Shown: positions 9,056-20,979 of the stretch, one piece after another
Layout of the letters: each line of letters begins with the position of its first letter
How positions within the stretch are numbered: position 1 is the first letter of the stretch
DNA from: Ciborinia camelliae
Lineage: Eukaryota; Ascomycota; Leotiomycetes; Helotiales; Sclerotiniaceae
Assembly (NCBI GenBank): GCA_025890175.1
Contig: JANPYM010000010.1
Coordinates: forward strand, 2,207,075 to 2,246,579
Reading direction: 5' to 3'
Length of the DNA: 39,505 nucleotides
Made by a program: the position numbers and the translations under genes
The notes under the pieces: model-generated
The model's input: only the letters and a program-made list of their open reading frames with translations
Databases searched by the model: none
Told to the model about the DNA's origin: nothing

Positions 9056-12000
9056 TCACCGACTTCTACTTCTCCTCTCCCCATACCAGCCCCTCCCATC
9101 GCCCCTCGCTAAACCCGTTCTCCTTCCTCCACTAAAACACATCTCCGACATTCCCATTCCCATTCCCATCCCGGCAAAATCACCTCCGGTTTGAATACCC
9201 AGTCCCGTCTCTCCAAATTCAATTCTCCCATTATGACCCCTCTCCATCTGTCTCTCCACCTGTCTCTCCCCCCTCCTTTCCCCACCCGCAACCTCCAAAT
9301 CCCCAAACTCGACTCTCCTTCCCCCACTGACAACCAATCCTCCACTCCCACTACTTCCACCTCTTTCCATTTCCGGCGATCCAAGTTCCGGCGCTTTGTT
9401 ACTATTATGAAACCCATTCCCGTTCTCATCCCCCCCTTCTCCTAGATCCGGACTCGGATAAACAAAACTCAAATCCCTCACCAATCCCCTCTTCCTATCT
9501 CCACCCTGATAATGCATCTGTGGCGTTGAACCCCCCATCCTCGGACTAAAGTTCGGCGCCAGAGGATTAAATGTTCTCGGTACCCTGGCTTGTGGAGAAA
9601 TATATTGTTGTCCCTGTGCCTGTGACTGTCCCGGTCCCTGTCTCTGCCTTTCCCTTTCCATTTCTCTTTCTCTTTCTATCTCCTCATCTTCAAACAATCT
9701 TTGACCAGCCAAATCACCCACTGCCGCCCGCGCAAAAGATAATCTCGGACTCTTCCTCACCATTCCTCGCTCCCGATCCTGCGGGCTATGGTTTGGATAA
9801 TGAGAGGAGTAGACCTGATAACTTCGTGCCGGCGAGGGAGCCGCGATGCGAGGGGAGAATGTTGGGAGTTGGGGGATGGGTTCTGTATCTGCAAGGGAAG
9901 TGCGTCGGGGATGAGATGCCGATGTGGAGCGTGGACGGGCAGTCGCGCGTTGTAGAGAATGCGTTGAGTGGGTTGATTGTCCGGAGGGGTCGCGTGACAT
10001 GGGCTGTGAGGTATAGCCTGATTCTTGAGGTGAGGTACGCGCTGTGGTTGTACCAATGGTTTCTGAGTGTGAGAACTCGGGGTGGCCTGGATAGTAGGTT
10101 GAGGGATTAGGACGATATTCTTGGGATGGGAGGAGATTGGGCGATGATAATGATTGGAAGTGAGTGGGGAGATTGAGCTGATTAGGATTCTGAGGATTGG
10201 TTTGATATGAGGTTGGAATATGTAGTGAGCCATTCAAAGAGTTTGGATACGATTGTGAATCCCAACCCGGATAATCGTGAGGAAGATCTCTTTTGAGTGA
10301 TGGTGACATTGGATTGCAGGCTACAGAAGATCGAGTTATGGGAACTGGACCCGTCATGATAGGATAAATATTGTTGAAAGGATCCGGTATTGGGTTGAAA
10401 CTATCGTGACTGGTATTTAGGTTCGGCATATTATACAAGTTGCTATCAGATGCATGATATGGTTGTTGATAATACAGATCTGGTGTATTGGGATATGGTG
10501 GCATGGGAGTATAAGGTGTTCGTGGTCGTGGTATTGAAGGTGCTATGTCATGAGGGATACGTTGTAGAGCAGCGATAGCTGTTATTGGCTCGGGATATCC
10601 AAGGTTTGAGGTCGTGTCACTGAAGTTCTCCTCGGTACCATGTCGTGAAGCCGTATCTCTTGTTGGGCCAGCAACAGCCGATGCGTAAGTGGGAGCTCTG
10701 GTAATAAGATTGAGTTCGGTTAATTTATGCCCAGAAGCTCTTCGATCTTGAATTGGACCTCCTGTCCGAATTGGTGGTGGACTGGTTTTACTGATGTGAG
10801 CAAGTGAAACTCTAGCACAGGATTGACCAGATAATCTACCACGAGATTGTGGTCGATTATCAGGTTGTTGCAGTTCACCATGTGCTATGACGCTAGTCAC
10901 ACGCGGATCTGTAATACCTGGAGTCATCGAACGAAAAGAAACGGCACGATGACGATATCTTCTTGATTCCTGAGCTCGAATAGTCCGATGAAGATCAAGC
11001 TTTGGCGCTGTGGCTTTTGTACGTCGAGGTTTGACCACCTCCCAAAAGCCGCCAGGACTTTCAGGTGATGTAACTTGAGGGACTGTAGACTTTAATGGTT
11101 GAAGTGTCAAGGTAGAGCCTTCTCTATCACTGTCATATCCAGTATCCTCCTTAGGAAGCTGAGGTGGAAATTGAATCTTTTTAATGCTCTCTACTTGTTG
11201 GAGAAAATCCTGATTGTGAACAAGGCTGCGAGGAGATTCAATGTGGGGTCCAAGAACCCAAGGAGTACCTTCTATGTATCTGTCTGCAGGTGTCTCTGGG
11301 TCTGCGCCAGTATCAGAGGAGCTGCTAGTCCGATCAAAGATGGATGTTTGGAATGCTTCCGGTCGACCTCCAGCAATCACATGAGAAGACTCTGGAGTCC
11401 TTCGTTGGATTTCGCTTCGAATAGCATTCAATACATCTTCTAGCATGCCGTGCGTAGTTTCAGGATCGAGCATCTCTTTTTTATGTCGTTTGATATACTC
11501 CTTCCTGTGTCTTTCGAGATGTTGCTGAAGTTTGATGCCATGAATCTCATAGAGCCGATAATCTTCGACAAGACCAGTGTGTGCCTTTTGTGTGATCCGA
11601 TCATTGGCTTGTTCAAATGAGTGGCAAAATACTCCTATGGCTCGATCAAGCCACATGGGTAATTTTCCTTTCGCGTGTAAGGTATCCACGAAAAATCCTT
11701 GTACGACACTATGCAGCCTAATAACGTCAATGTTATCTGACAATAAATCCCTGCTGCCTTTAGATGTCTGAGATGAGTCGAGTGAGGCTTCATGTTCATT
11801 TCGATCTATCAGAGCGAACTTGTTCAGTACTTTGAAAGTATTGTTCAAAGATCTACCTGTAATCGGCTCGCTGGCTCTGATTGGAACATCGAGCGCATCT
11901 AGACCTGATATTGACGTTAATATATATATTCAAGAAAAAACGGATTGATGGAAGGTATTTACCTAGTGCAATCATCTCAACCGGAATATGTTGACTGAAG

Positions 12001-14367
12001 AAGCACAGAATGTGTATCAGGTTAAGAGCCTCGTAAGCTCCAAGCTTCTCCAATTGGTCGACCACAGATGTGAAAGCCTGGAGTTCCCTTAATCCTTTCG
12101 CACCCGAGGCATATGATTTAGCATATCTGGCGAGTGGCTCGTCTGTAGCTTTTAATCGCTGAGCAACGACATGAATTACCACTGGTAAGAATTGCATCGC
12201 TTGAACCAATTCCATCGAGTATTTGAGATCAGATAGAAGAAATGGGTCTTTCTTGTCAAGTTCTCGTAACAGGAGATGCTGTGCTTCCCTCGCAGAAAGG
12301 TCCGGCAGCTTCAAAATTTGCGGATTCATAAAATGGTGATCACCACTGACCGATTTCTCCGTTGACGTGTAGATGATACTAGTATTAGTACTATCCGGAA
12401 TAAATCTCCGAAGACTGTCGTCAAAATGAATATCGTCCAGTATCAACAGCCAATGACGTCTATGGTTCAACCATTTTTTTACCAACTTAACAAATTGATC
12501 TGGATTGTCAAGAACTTTAGGGTCTTCATTAACCATCGAAGGTTTCAACGCTGCTTTCCGCGCTATTTGCCAAAAGCCTGCAGTGATTTCTTGTTCACTT
12601 TTTGCTCGGATCCAGAACACTCCACCAGGGAATTCGTGTTTGTGATCAAATGCGTATTGTCGAGCCAGATGAGTCTTACCACCACCAGGCATACTTTGAA
12701 TCAAAACAGCGGATGAACCCTGGGATCGTCTCGTTTCATCAAACAACATTTTGTGCATCTCAATTAACTCTTCTCGTCGACCGACAAATATGGAATTTGG
12801 ACGAAATCCAGGTGGCTTGATGAAATATTCTGCATTATCGTCTGTATTATCGGGCTCAATGCTTGCAACAGTTTGAACTGAATTCGATAAATCTACGGAA
12901 CCAAACAAATCAGCTTCCTCCAACAGATAAGATAAAAATAAAAGCACCCAACGACCAAAGAAAATTTTCAATCTCAACGCCCGAGGTCCATATGACAAAG
13001 AAATTTGGAGATCAATTTCAACGATCCGACATCTCAGTGTCTCTTCCCTCAACTTCCGACACCTCATAATCAAAAATAGGTTTTGCCCGAGACGGCTCAA
13101 TCAGACCAAGCTGATGATGAGCTGAAGAAGCGCTACCTTGGTACATACCCTGTGGTTGTTGTGTGGTTCCTGGCGCTAACGATGGCTGCGAATGCGTTAG
13201 TAAGTATCCGGGGCGAAGATCAGATAGAGCGTACATCTTCGAACTGTCCTCGAAGCTCTCTGATTTGCGCTTCTCTCTCCTCGACTCGTTTCTTCTTTTC
13301 CTCCCTCCAGCGAGCACGGATGACTGGGGGAGATTCCAAGGCCCATGTCTTGAGTTTGGTGGAGACGTTCATGTAGCCTGGCGCTCTTTTGCTTTCGTAT
13401 TTGCATATACCACTGTGCGTGGCCTCAATACCAAAGTAAGAGACATCGGGAAGGAGAGGGCTGGCGGAAATTTGGTCAACGACGAAAGCTTTCGTTCCTT
13501 TAAGGTCGCTCTTCAAACTCTCATGAACCATGCAAATCTTGAACCGCTGATAGATATCGAGAAAATGAAGGTTGATGTTGGCGAGTGTCTCGTTATTTGT
13601 CGTCAAAGTTTTGATGAGAATTGATTCCGAGTCCACAGCTTTTTTTGGCATCAAAGCAGATACCATCCCCTGAAAGATCAAGCCCCATTTTGCCGGATCA
13701 GCTCCAGTATGAGGAGTACCGAGAAATATGATGCCGAAAGTCGAGACTGCAATGGAACGAATCTCGTCATTGCTCTTGCCTTGATGATCGTGGGAGATCT
13801 CTAGTGCCTACGAGAGTTCCATTAGTACTGTTAATATTGTGGGGAACAATTACCGATGGCCACTTACTCGTTTTACCAAGATACCACCCAAACTATGTGC
13901 GACCCAAATGATGGGATTTTCCTCGGCCTCTTCACTCTTCCTCTCTAGCGCCAAACTCGAAACCAAACTTTGGGCATGTTCATGTATTCTGTCGTGAGAA
14001 GCCGATTTTTCCCCAAAAGCTATAACATCGGCATTATATCCATAAACGAGTATTCGAACCTTCGCAGACTTGGTAGGATCTTTCGAGCTGAAGGTGACCG
14101 GTAGAAGGGTAGTGGGCCAGAATACACCATTCTTAGCAGTCCACGTATGCTGGGGGTGTCCATTTAAACCATGAACGAGTACGATATCTGCTTCAGCTTC
14201 GGGATGGGCATAGACTTCTGTGACTTCGTAGCGATTGATTTCATTGGGGTTTATAGCGGATCCATCCTGCAAATGAACAAATTAGCCGATATGTTCTCGG
14301 ATCTCCGCTGGTCCCTTGCAGACGGGTAGATTGGTGAAATCCGGGGAAAGGGCTTTCCACTTACCAT
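9056..14367 (-). CDS. NLR-like protein: alpha/beta-hydrolase (LipA/SesB-like), NB-ARC, winged helix, long disordered tail
   Basis: Fungal STAND/NLR protein, about 1,596 residues in my model. Exons: 14367-14365 (ATG only), 14266-13868, 13807-13235, 13185-~13149, ~12892-11963, 11904-9056. All joins keep frame; the fourth intron is uncertain (GTATGT donor at 13148 or GTAGCG at 13136; acceptor near 12893). Residues 1-300 are a DUF676/lipase-type hydrolase: VLVHGLNG oxyanion loop, nucleophile S126 in VAHSLGG, FLGTPHTGAD, probable catalytic H265 in ATHSGICKY. NB-ARC begins at FVGR (~373) with Walker A MPGGGKT (~405-411), Walker B LLILDD (~486-491), FLPVVI in the GLPL position and RLHSVVQ (~710-716) in the MHD position. 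After a helical segment, ~820-1596 is Ser/Pro/Arg-rich and without recognisable repeats, unlike usual ANK/TPR/WD NLRs. Members are often annotated 'LipA and NB-ARC domain protein'. Related fungal NLRs act in heterokaryon incompatibility and regulated cell death. Confidence 0.85.
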
Positions 14368-16232
14368 GTCGAGAACTTCGTGGGCGGTTCACGATGAAGC
14401 TCGATTTCGATCGTTGCGTATATAATCATGAGAGAGAGAAGACTTATATAGACGAATGAAGGATGAAATCACACAAGGCTCAAGCAGGTAAGTGTCATGA
14501 ACTTTGCGAAGGTGCTTAGCCTGCGGGCGCAAAGTATCGGAAACGTCTGCCTGACTTGATTGACGTATTCAGGGCATATAAGTTTTCGGTGTATATTAAT
14601 GTACTCGTGAAGGTTGTGGCACGCGCCAAGGGAGGTTAGTCACACGGGGGAATAAAGTATATTAGACGCCACAAGAACAGTTTATTGAGTTTAAGACATG
14701 TCAGACATATTTAGGATGCTATGTCGTAATAAATATACTTTTATTTCGACCGTTTGAATGAGGGGAATTAGTTGGATATGGTGGGATAGATGTGAAGACA
14801 TTCAGGTCAGCTGGTGGCATGGGATGGGATGGGATGGGAAGACTAGGTAGACAACTAGGTTTAGGATGAGATGAGTGGTACATTTCGTAGTATTTAGAGT
14901 TCATCACTCCTCAGTAGGGCTATGGAGTGGAAGCTTTTTGGTATTAGTGTATATATGAACCAAAGGCTTAGCACTTTGGAGGAACCTCAACTCCGCATAA
15001 CACTAAACCTCATCTGTAGGCAACTATCTCCAATGTCTAAGCGTCTTACAACCTTAACTCTAAAAATGGAGAATTTGTATGAAGGATTATTGACGCTTGT
15101 AAGGGTTGTAACATCGTTTATTACGGGTATTGGACTTAACATCCTAGTAGTAGTACGGATGGCGCCGTCAGGGGAACTTATCGAACATTTAAACTTTCCA
15201 TCGATTACTCATAAAACCCCCAGAGGCATATTTTATATGAATCTAATTGTTGTGGAATTATTAATTGATTGTACCTTGGCCATTAGGGAGAACTTAAAGA
15301 AAGGCAAGAGCAACTATTAGATTTTTAGGTTTGGTATCCTCGTACTTCAATTGGATAAATGTAATCTTACAGAAAGGGGCTTAGTTCGTCGATCAAACGG
15401 CCATATGAGTTATCCGAGTTATCCGGGTTTGTAACGCTGGGCTGTAAGACGAGGAAAGACGTCGTTAATGTTGAATGTATTCGGACATCGGATGAGTAGC
15501 AAATACTGGGGATATCATAGGTGCTATTGAAAATCATCACCTTTCATTGGAAGGTTGCCTGGGGGTCGGATCTAGTATAGAAATGTGTTTCAGATTCAGG
15601 AAATACAATAAGCTGAGTGAGCTTTAATGTCGTTTGGAATTTCTAGAATACGAAGGCGCATCTCGCCAGATATCTTTGAGCCTCAAACCAATCGAGGCGC
15701 ATGCATGCTAAGAAGGTTGTTCTTGAGAAAGAGGGCCAATGCTTTTGCCTTGAAGGAACCGAACAACGAATGTTTGCTTGCGTCATGAAGGGGGCGGATA
15801 GAGTTCCCGTCGAGGCCATTGGGGAGTGTGACCTGGTCGAGTCATTGGGGTTTGCCATCCAAATCCGCCCTATTGATGTGCCAAACGTTTATGAGGCTAA
15901 AAATTTCGGCAGGTATTAGCACCGGCACTTTTTGATTGCCCTAAAAATTGAAGCTATCAAACTCTATTTACTATTTTCGGCCAGATTATCGCGGTGAGCT
16001 TAAAAGGTCATATTGGCGGCAAATAAGTGAGGCAGTGGAACGAACTAATGCTGTGATAGATTTGAGTCCCTCACACATGCTTTTTCTTTTTCTTTTGCGA
16101 TCTTCGTACTCCGCTCTGTTTGAAAATCTTGTGATGAGTTGCAGCTGACTTCTGCTTCTCTGAGTTTGTACAATCCATATGTCATAGTAAGAATTGAAGG
16201 TGATAATCACCTTCTTGCTAAACTTCCTCTGA
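14368..16232. other. intergenic between divergent-to-tandem genes; possible remnants
   Basis: Holds the NLR promoter (14368-14700) and the 3' side of the FHA gene. GGGAT/GGATG pentamers occur at about 14820-14838. From 15650 to 15920 the sequence is more GC-rich than its flanks, with a 72-codon plus-strand frame, and may be a decayed coding remnant; I cannot identify it. Confidence 0.4.
14922..15320 (+). CDS. doubtful hypothetical protein
   Basis: A 132-codon ATG-initiated frame with no match I recognise. It has an amphipathic N-terminal half with many Leu residues and one moderately hydrophobic segment (about residues 60-80, LVRVVTSFITGIGLNILVVV). Third-position use shows no convincing coding bias and no leader or splice signals stand out, so chance or a decayed exon is as likely as a real gene. 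Confidence 0.22.
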   Translation: MEWKLFGISVYMNQRLSTLEEPQLRITLNLICRQLSPMSKRLTTLTLKMENLYEGLLTLVRVVTSFITGIGLNILVVVRMAPSGELIEHLNFPSITHKTPRGIFYMNLIVVELLIDCTLAIRENLKKGKSNY

Positions 16233-17189
16233 CTAAGTTCTCGGTGCCAACATTAGAACATACTCTCGTGTGCTGTGACCGAATTGTATCATATCCTTAT
16301 CCATTAACTCAAAATATCGACTTTTGTCCACCGGGTCTTTATTCATCATTGTGCCATTCGCAGAGTCAAGATCGATCAAGTATGGTTTTACTTTCCGAAT
16401 CTTATCTCCAAATTCGTTCGTCTTTTCTGTCGCTTTAAATTGTATGGCGGCATGCTGTTTGCTGATACTTGGATGCTCCGCAGCTAGGTCAACCACGGCA
16501 AGCTCGCGACCGATAAGCCAACAACTTCTTGTACTCAAATCAATTGTTTCAATAATTTCGGCGCCTTTAAACACAAAAAGCTTCCAGTCATCTCTAGCGG
16601 GTGGCTTGCATGCCTCGGGCGGTTCGTGGTACTTTAGCACTATAGAGTTTCCATCTGCCTGTGTAATCGTGTTTGAGGCTGCTGCTAGAACTCCTGTGTG
16701 TCCCAAATTCGGTTTCTCTTTCTCTAGAATCGGTTCGTCTCCGGCGCGTACGAGAGCCGTTGAGGATGGATCTTTATTCGATTGAAACGATGCAGCTTGA
16801 GATGGTAGCGGACCATTCTGTCTTCGACTTACACCCAAATTTGTTGCCGGTTCTGCCGAGCTGATATCATCGTTATTCTTGATCCGCCTTCCATCTCGAG
16901 ATCTATCTCTTCTTCTGCGATGTGAATCTCCGTCATCCTTTTGTCGGCGAGAACCTGAATCAATTGGGCTACGCGACCTTCTGCGATGTCTTTCCTTATC
17001 TTCGTATTTATCTCTTGTGCCTCTTGGACGATCTTCGCGGCGGTCGGATCGGGTTGAACCGCGGTCGGCCTCTCGTTCTCTTCTGCGCCTCCTCCGCCTT
17101 CTCTCTTCTTCAGAATCCATTGAAGGTGACCTAGAATATCTCCGTGAAGAATAATCCTTCTGACGAGTCGAGGTGTCGGGGGGATCCAT
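16233..17189 (-). CDS. PML1: Pml1/SNIP1-like FHA-domain protein (pre-mRNA retention and splicing complex)
   Basis: A 318-residue intronless protein. Residues 15-105 are rich in Arg, Ser, Asp and Glu (RS/RD-type, nuclear). Residues 198-318 form the FHA domain: DWKLFVFKG entry strand, G227-R228, the phosphothreonine-binding HPSISKQHAAIQF (239-251), YLIDLDSANGT with N278-G279, and the closing FGHSTREYVLM typical of the SNIP1/Pml1/DAWDLE family. In yeast, Pml1 is a subunit of the RES complex (with Snu17 and Bud13), which retains unspliced pre-mRNA in the nucleus and promotes splicing; human SNIP1 also sits in activated spliceosomes. The basic N-terminal extension is longer than in yeast Pml1 and more like SNIP1. 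The start is the first ATG (AATATGGAT); the closing strand ends four residues before the stop, so the gene appears complete. Confidence 0.88.
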   Translation of the reverse strand: MDPPDTSTRQKDYSSRRYSRSPSMDSEEERRRRRRRREREADRGSTRSDRREDRPRGTRDKYEDKERHRRRSRSPIDSGSRRQKDDGDSHRRRRDRSRDGRRIKNNDDISSAEPATNLGVSRRQNGPLPSQAASFQSNKDPSSTALVRAGDEPILEKEKPNLGHTGVLAAASNTITQADGNSIVLKYHEPPEACKPPARDDWKLFVFKGAEIIETIDLSTRSCWLIGRELAVVDLAAEHPSISKQHAAIQFKATEKTNEFGDKIRKVKPYLIDLDSANGTMMNKDPVDKSRYFELMDKDMIQFGHSTREYVLMLAPRT

Positions 17190-17668
17190 ATTGCCTGATG
17201 ATCTGAGTTATTGTATCGTAAAAGAGGTAAGAGGATTTGATCAATAATAAATAAGACGGATCAATTACATGTAAATGCGAATGTAAAATGGATGTACTAG
17301 ACGGTGCAGTTCAAGATTCAATGTTGGTAGTCCGGGTACCGTAATCATAATATTTTTTTTATCTGGAGCTGAACTTCAACCTAGCTTTATACCTATTTTA
17401 GACTAGATTGACTATCTTGGCCATAATATAGGTAAATCCTTCGGAACTTAAAAATATAAATTCTCCTCCCCTATTCTATTCCACATATTCATCTCTCATT
17501 AGGTATCATGCCATGATCTTCACTCACATTACTCACATTATGTTCCTTTGTGTTGTGCGCTCTTGAGTACATCACTCACATTATGCTGTGTTGTAATGTG
17601 ATGTTTGTGTTGCGTTTGTTTGCTTGCTTGCTTTCCTTCATGTTCCAACACAAATGACATACACACCC

Positions 17669-17670
<2 letters not shown>

Positions 17671-17705
<35 letters not shown>
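17671..17705. repeat. (AT)n microsatellite
   Basis: Uninterrupted AT dinucleotides of about 17 copies. Confidence 0.95.
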
Positions 17706-17710
<5 letters not shown>

Positions 17711-18073
17711 GTATAATTCAAGGAAATCCTGTTGTTTATACAAATCAAACAGAACGCATATGCATCAAATAGGATCATCTGGACACCATCATTCGACTCC
17801 GAGTCTTCCTGGTCATTCTGTTCTATTTTCTACTCAAGATACATTCATTTTTGTTGCAAACTGTCTCTGCAGGTTTGGTGGTTCTAATTTATACGAAAAG
17901 AATGTACGTTGGGGTACATTGCAGCACCTGAAACTCATCTCGAAATTGATCACAGGGTATCATTTCTCTGCATCTCAGGTCTCTTACCTGATCTTTTCAA
18001 CTCTTACTTATTCTTGAGGTCCTGTCGTGTCTTTTTCTTTCTCTTCTCTAATATTACATTTATTATTCTATCT

Positions 18074-18103
18074 TGCTTTGCTTTGCTTTGCTTTGCTTTG
18101 CTT
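18074..18103. repeat. (CTTTG)n pentanucleotide microsatellite
   Basis: Five to six perfect CTTTG units in the putative upstream region of the gene at 18746. Confidence 0.95.
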
Positions 18104-18745
18104 CTGACTCTACTACCTGAGCCATAAACGTTGGCTGTCGCGTTTGTCTCGAAGTGGGTGGTGATGGCCAAATAAGCGACCGCCCCCAGGCGCTTACGAG
18201 AGTGGTTATGTGTTTTATGATTCGTCTGCATAATCGAAATGGACACTTATTCATCCGTTTCAGATTACTGTGTTCAATCGAGTGGTTGATAATGATTCTT
18301 AGAATTGATACACGATGGGCCGCAGCAGCATTGCCGCATACTCGCACACTTGCACACTTGGAATAGCCGATCAAGGCTTCCAGCTCGAGTCAAAAAATAT
18401 AATGTGAGATGGGGTCCAATCCTTCATTATTCTTATATCTATTTGGTTATGTCCCAGCCTCATTCCCTTGAATCTAAGCCCGGCTTGATTTCAGTTCATT
18501 CCTTTCAAGGCTGCTTTTCAATCTGAAGAATCGCCGTCCTTTGATTTTGTCCTGTATCACTACCGAATCTCTCACAATTACCCCACCATACATTATCTCC
18601 GGATTTTCGGATGAGTTGTTTGTACAAGAAGGTCCCGTGTCAGTGTCAAGCTCATCTTCGACTCTTCGACTCGATTCTTACGAGTTATTTAGGCCAAAAT
18701 TTCCCTTGGTCTACTTTTGAATTTACCTGAGCAAGACTTACAGTC

Positions 18746-19952
18746 ATGCCTCATGTTGTATCTCAAATGCAGCCAAGGGAAAAGCCCCAACAGAGCTACA
18801 ATTCGAAACGAACAATGATGAAAACAGCAGTTTCTCATGACAACCTTCGCTCATCTATTGCTCCTCGTCGTCAAAATACAAATGGCGTGACTCCGACGTT
18901 GAGTCTCCTAGTTACTCCACGTGGTGCATGGAATTACGCATCGGGTCGACAACAAGTGAAACAATTTTCGCCCGACAGAATAACACCTGTTTCTGCTGTT
19001 GATTCTGTTTTTGAATTATCAGCAAAGACGAACGCTTCCCCGAATTCCGCTATATCATTGTTTATTGCCGAGTTAGAAGATACCTCTCCTGGGGCTGTCA
19101 AACCCCAGACTTTCAATTTAGATGCCAAATCTCCGCTGTCTCCAATCAGTCCTACACTATCCGTAAGTCCTCCTCATTTACAATTCCATATATATTTGTC
19201 GTCTATTTACTCATTTGTACCTTCAGTTACATGCAACCACTGCTATTGAAGCTATCAACGACTTTGAGGCCGAGAACAAGCGACTTCTTGAGCGCGCCCT
19301 TGCTGCAGAAAATGCTGCTAAGATATTGGAAGAGCAGAATATTCATCTCCGACAACAAGTCAATTATTGCATGGAACAACACATGCCAAAAATTGTCCCA
19401 TCACAGAGAACCTTTCAAAATCCTCGGAAACGCAATACTGAATACAGCACCACGACACCCCTCTCCGCTTTCAACTCAATGATGGATCAAGTGGAGGCTG
19501 AGTCCTTATCAACTCCCATTGATCATACACCCACACCGTTACCTCGCCGCAAATCCTCACTCCCATCTCAATCACCAGTCTCTCCGCATAAAAACGAAAT
19601 TACACCAAACCAATTTGGACCTACTGGTTTCATACCTTCACGACGACCTCCTCCAATTCCGGAGAGGACAAATAGTCCTTTATCTAAAGTCCAACCCCGT
19701 CACCCCGAACCAATGAGACGGAATGCTGCAAATGACGTAGGACCGATCCGCTCCAATAGTCGAGTTACTAGAATTTCTCTGGCGGACGCGAAGCTTCGAG
19801 CAAAGCCATTACCACCCTTGGGCCCAATGGCTCCATCAGCCATTCCCGGTGTAGTTGAGATGGGCAGCACACCTGAAGATGGCATTCCTAGATCACAACT
19901 GAGGTCCAAGAAAAGTTTCGTGAAATTCTTTAGGAAAGGGAAGAAGGAATAA
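18746..19952 (+). CDS. uncharacterised proline-rich coiled-coil protein with polybasic C-terminus
   Basis: Two exons, 18746-19162 and 19227-19952, joined across a 64-nt intron (GTAAGT donor, TTCAG acceptor) between complete codons, giving 380 residues. Not recognised as a named family. Residues 1-139 are low-complexity and Ser/Thr/Pro-rich, with several SPxxP/TP sites that could be proline-directed kinase targets. The second exon opens with a leucine-heptad coiled coil (AIEAINDFEAENKRLLERAL...EEQNIHLRQQV, about residues 143-180). The rest is disordered, with SH3-like ligands (PSRRPPPIPER, KPLPPLGP). It ends in KKSFVKFFRKGKKE, a basic-aromatic peptide of the kind that binds acidic membranes (inference). 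It could be a cell-cortex or cytoskeletal scaffold, but I have no family evidence. Confidence 0.7.
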
Positions 19953-20979
19953 TAACATAACTTGTATCTGTTCGCGAAATTTTCTTTATTTCTTTTTTTC
20001 AATTCTTGTCAAATATACCATGGGCATATATATTATGGGATGGATGTCTGTCATTTGTCCCCGGCGTTTGGAATTTTAACTTGTGTATATTTGATGAATA
20101 ACGAATTGCTATATACATAATCGAGGGATTAATTGTAGACAGGGCTCATTCATGCCATGAGATAATCATCTACTCTTTTCGTTGAAGGAATTGTCTTGTA
20201 TGAAAGCAACACAACGATGTATTATTTATTCAACGCTCAAATATCCTTCCTTTTATCTACCTTTTCTCTATCTTCACATACATGCATACATTTTCTCTCC
20301 CCCCCCCAACACACATCTATCATCAAAAAGGGTTTCCATAGCATGAGACATTACCTTATAACCCAACCTTATCAATAAAGAAATAGATATTATACCCCCG
20401 ACCAATTAATTCGGTATATCATTTCTAACTAATACCTTAACAAGGAAGCTTGATATGACGATGATGGATAAATGGTAAACCCATCACGTTTTTCTTTCCA
20501 TCGCTGTCTTGTCCGTAAAATTAATCAGGCCGTGTCTTTCGTGTTTGAACTGCAGAAAAGTAGTTAGATAGGTACCTGGTGCTATCTATACTGACTTTCT
20601 GATTTAATGGGTAGGTAATATGGAGAGTGAGGAGTGAAGAGAGTGATATTCGATTCCCTTCCCCAACGCCCAAACGATTCGTTTCTATGCCATTAGGGGG
20701 TAAAATTCTGAATGAAAACCTAAAGGGGAGCATATATTAATACGTTAATATATTAATACATTGATTATGTATTACCATCGACTTCGGCTTCAGTATTCGT
20801 TCTTTCTTTAAAATCTCAACATTAACCAATTATTCCTCCCGTGAACGATCACATTGTTATCCGACTATTAGGTACCCAACCAATCTGGGAACATACAACC
20901 TTCCCCCATCTCATACCTCAAATCAAAAACGACCATCCACTCGACATTTCGTTCTTCCTATTCTAAATCTATAGCTATC
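19953..20979. other. intergenic, no supported gene
   Basis: 3' flank of the preceding gene, with a T-rich stretch at 19980-20000, AT-rich sequence and a C9 run at about 20301-20309. Palindromic ATTAATA/TTAATA repeats lie near 20737-20762. No frame looks real. Confidence 0.5.

Larger units (their letters stand above)
17190..18745. promoter_or_regulatory. long divergent intergenic region with microsatellites
   Basis: Separates the minus-strand PML1-like gene from the plus-strand gene at 18746 and probably contains both promoters. Visible structure: CTCACATTA repeated three times (17520-17585), an (AT)n run at 17671-17705 and a (CTTTG)n run at 18074-18103. Short frames here are interrupted and unsupported. 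A TTACAG just before the ATG at 18746 could be the acceptor of a 5'-UTR intron. Confidence 0.45.

Noticed and set aside
9571..10110. 179-codon plus-strand frame
   Set aside because: Lies entirely opposite the disordered tail of the NLR gene and has low-complexity content.
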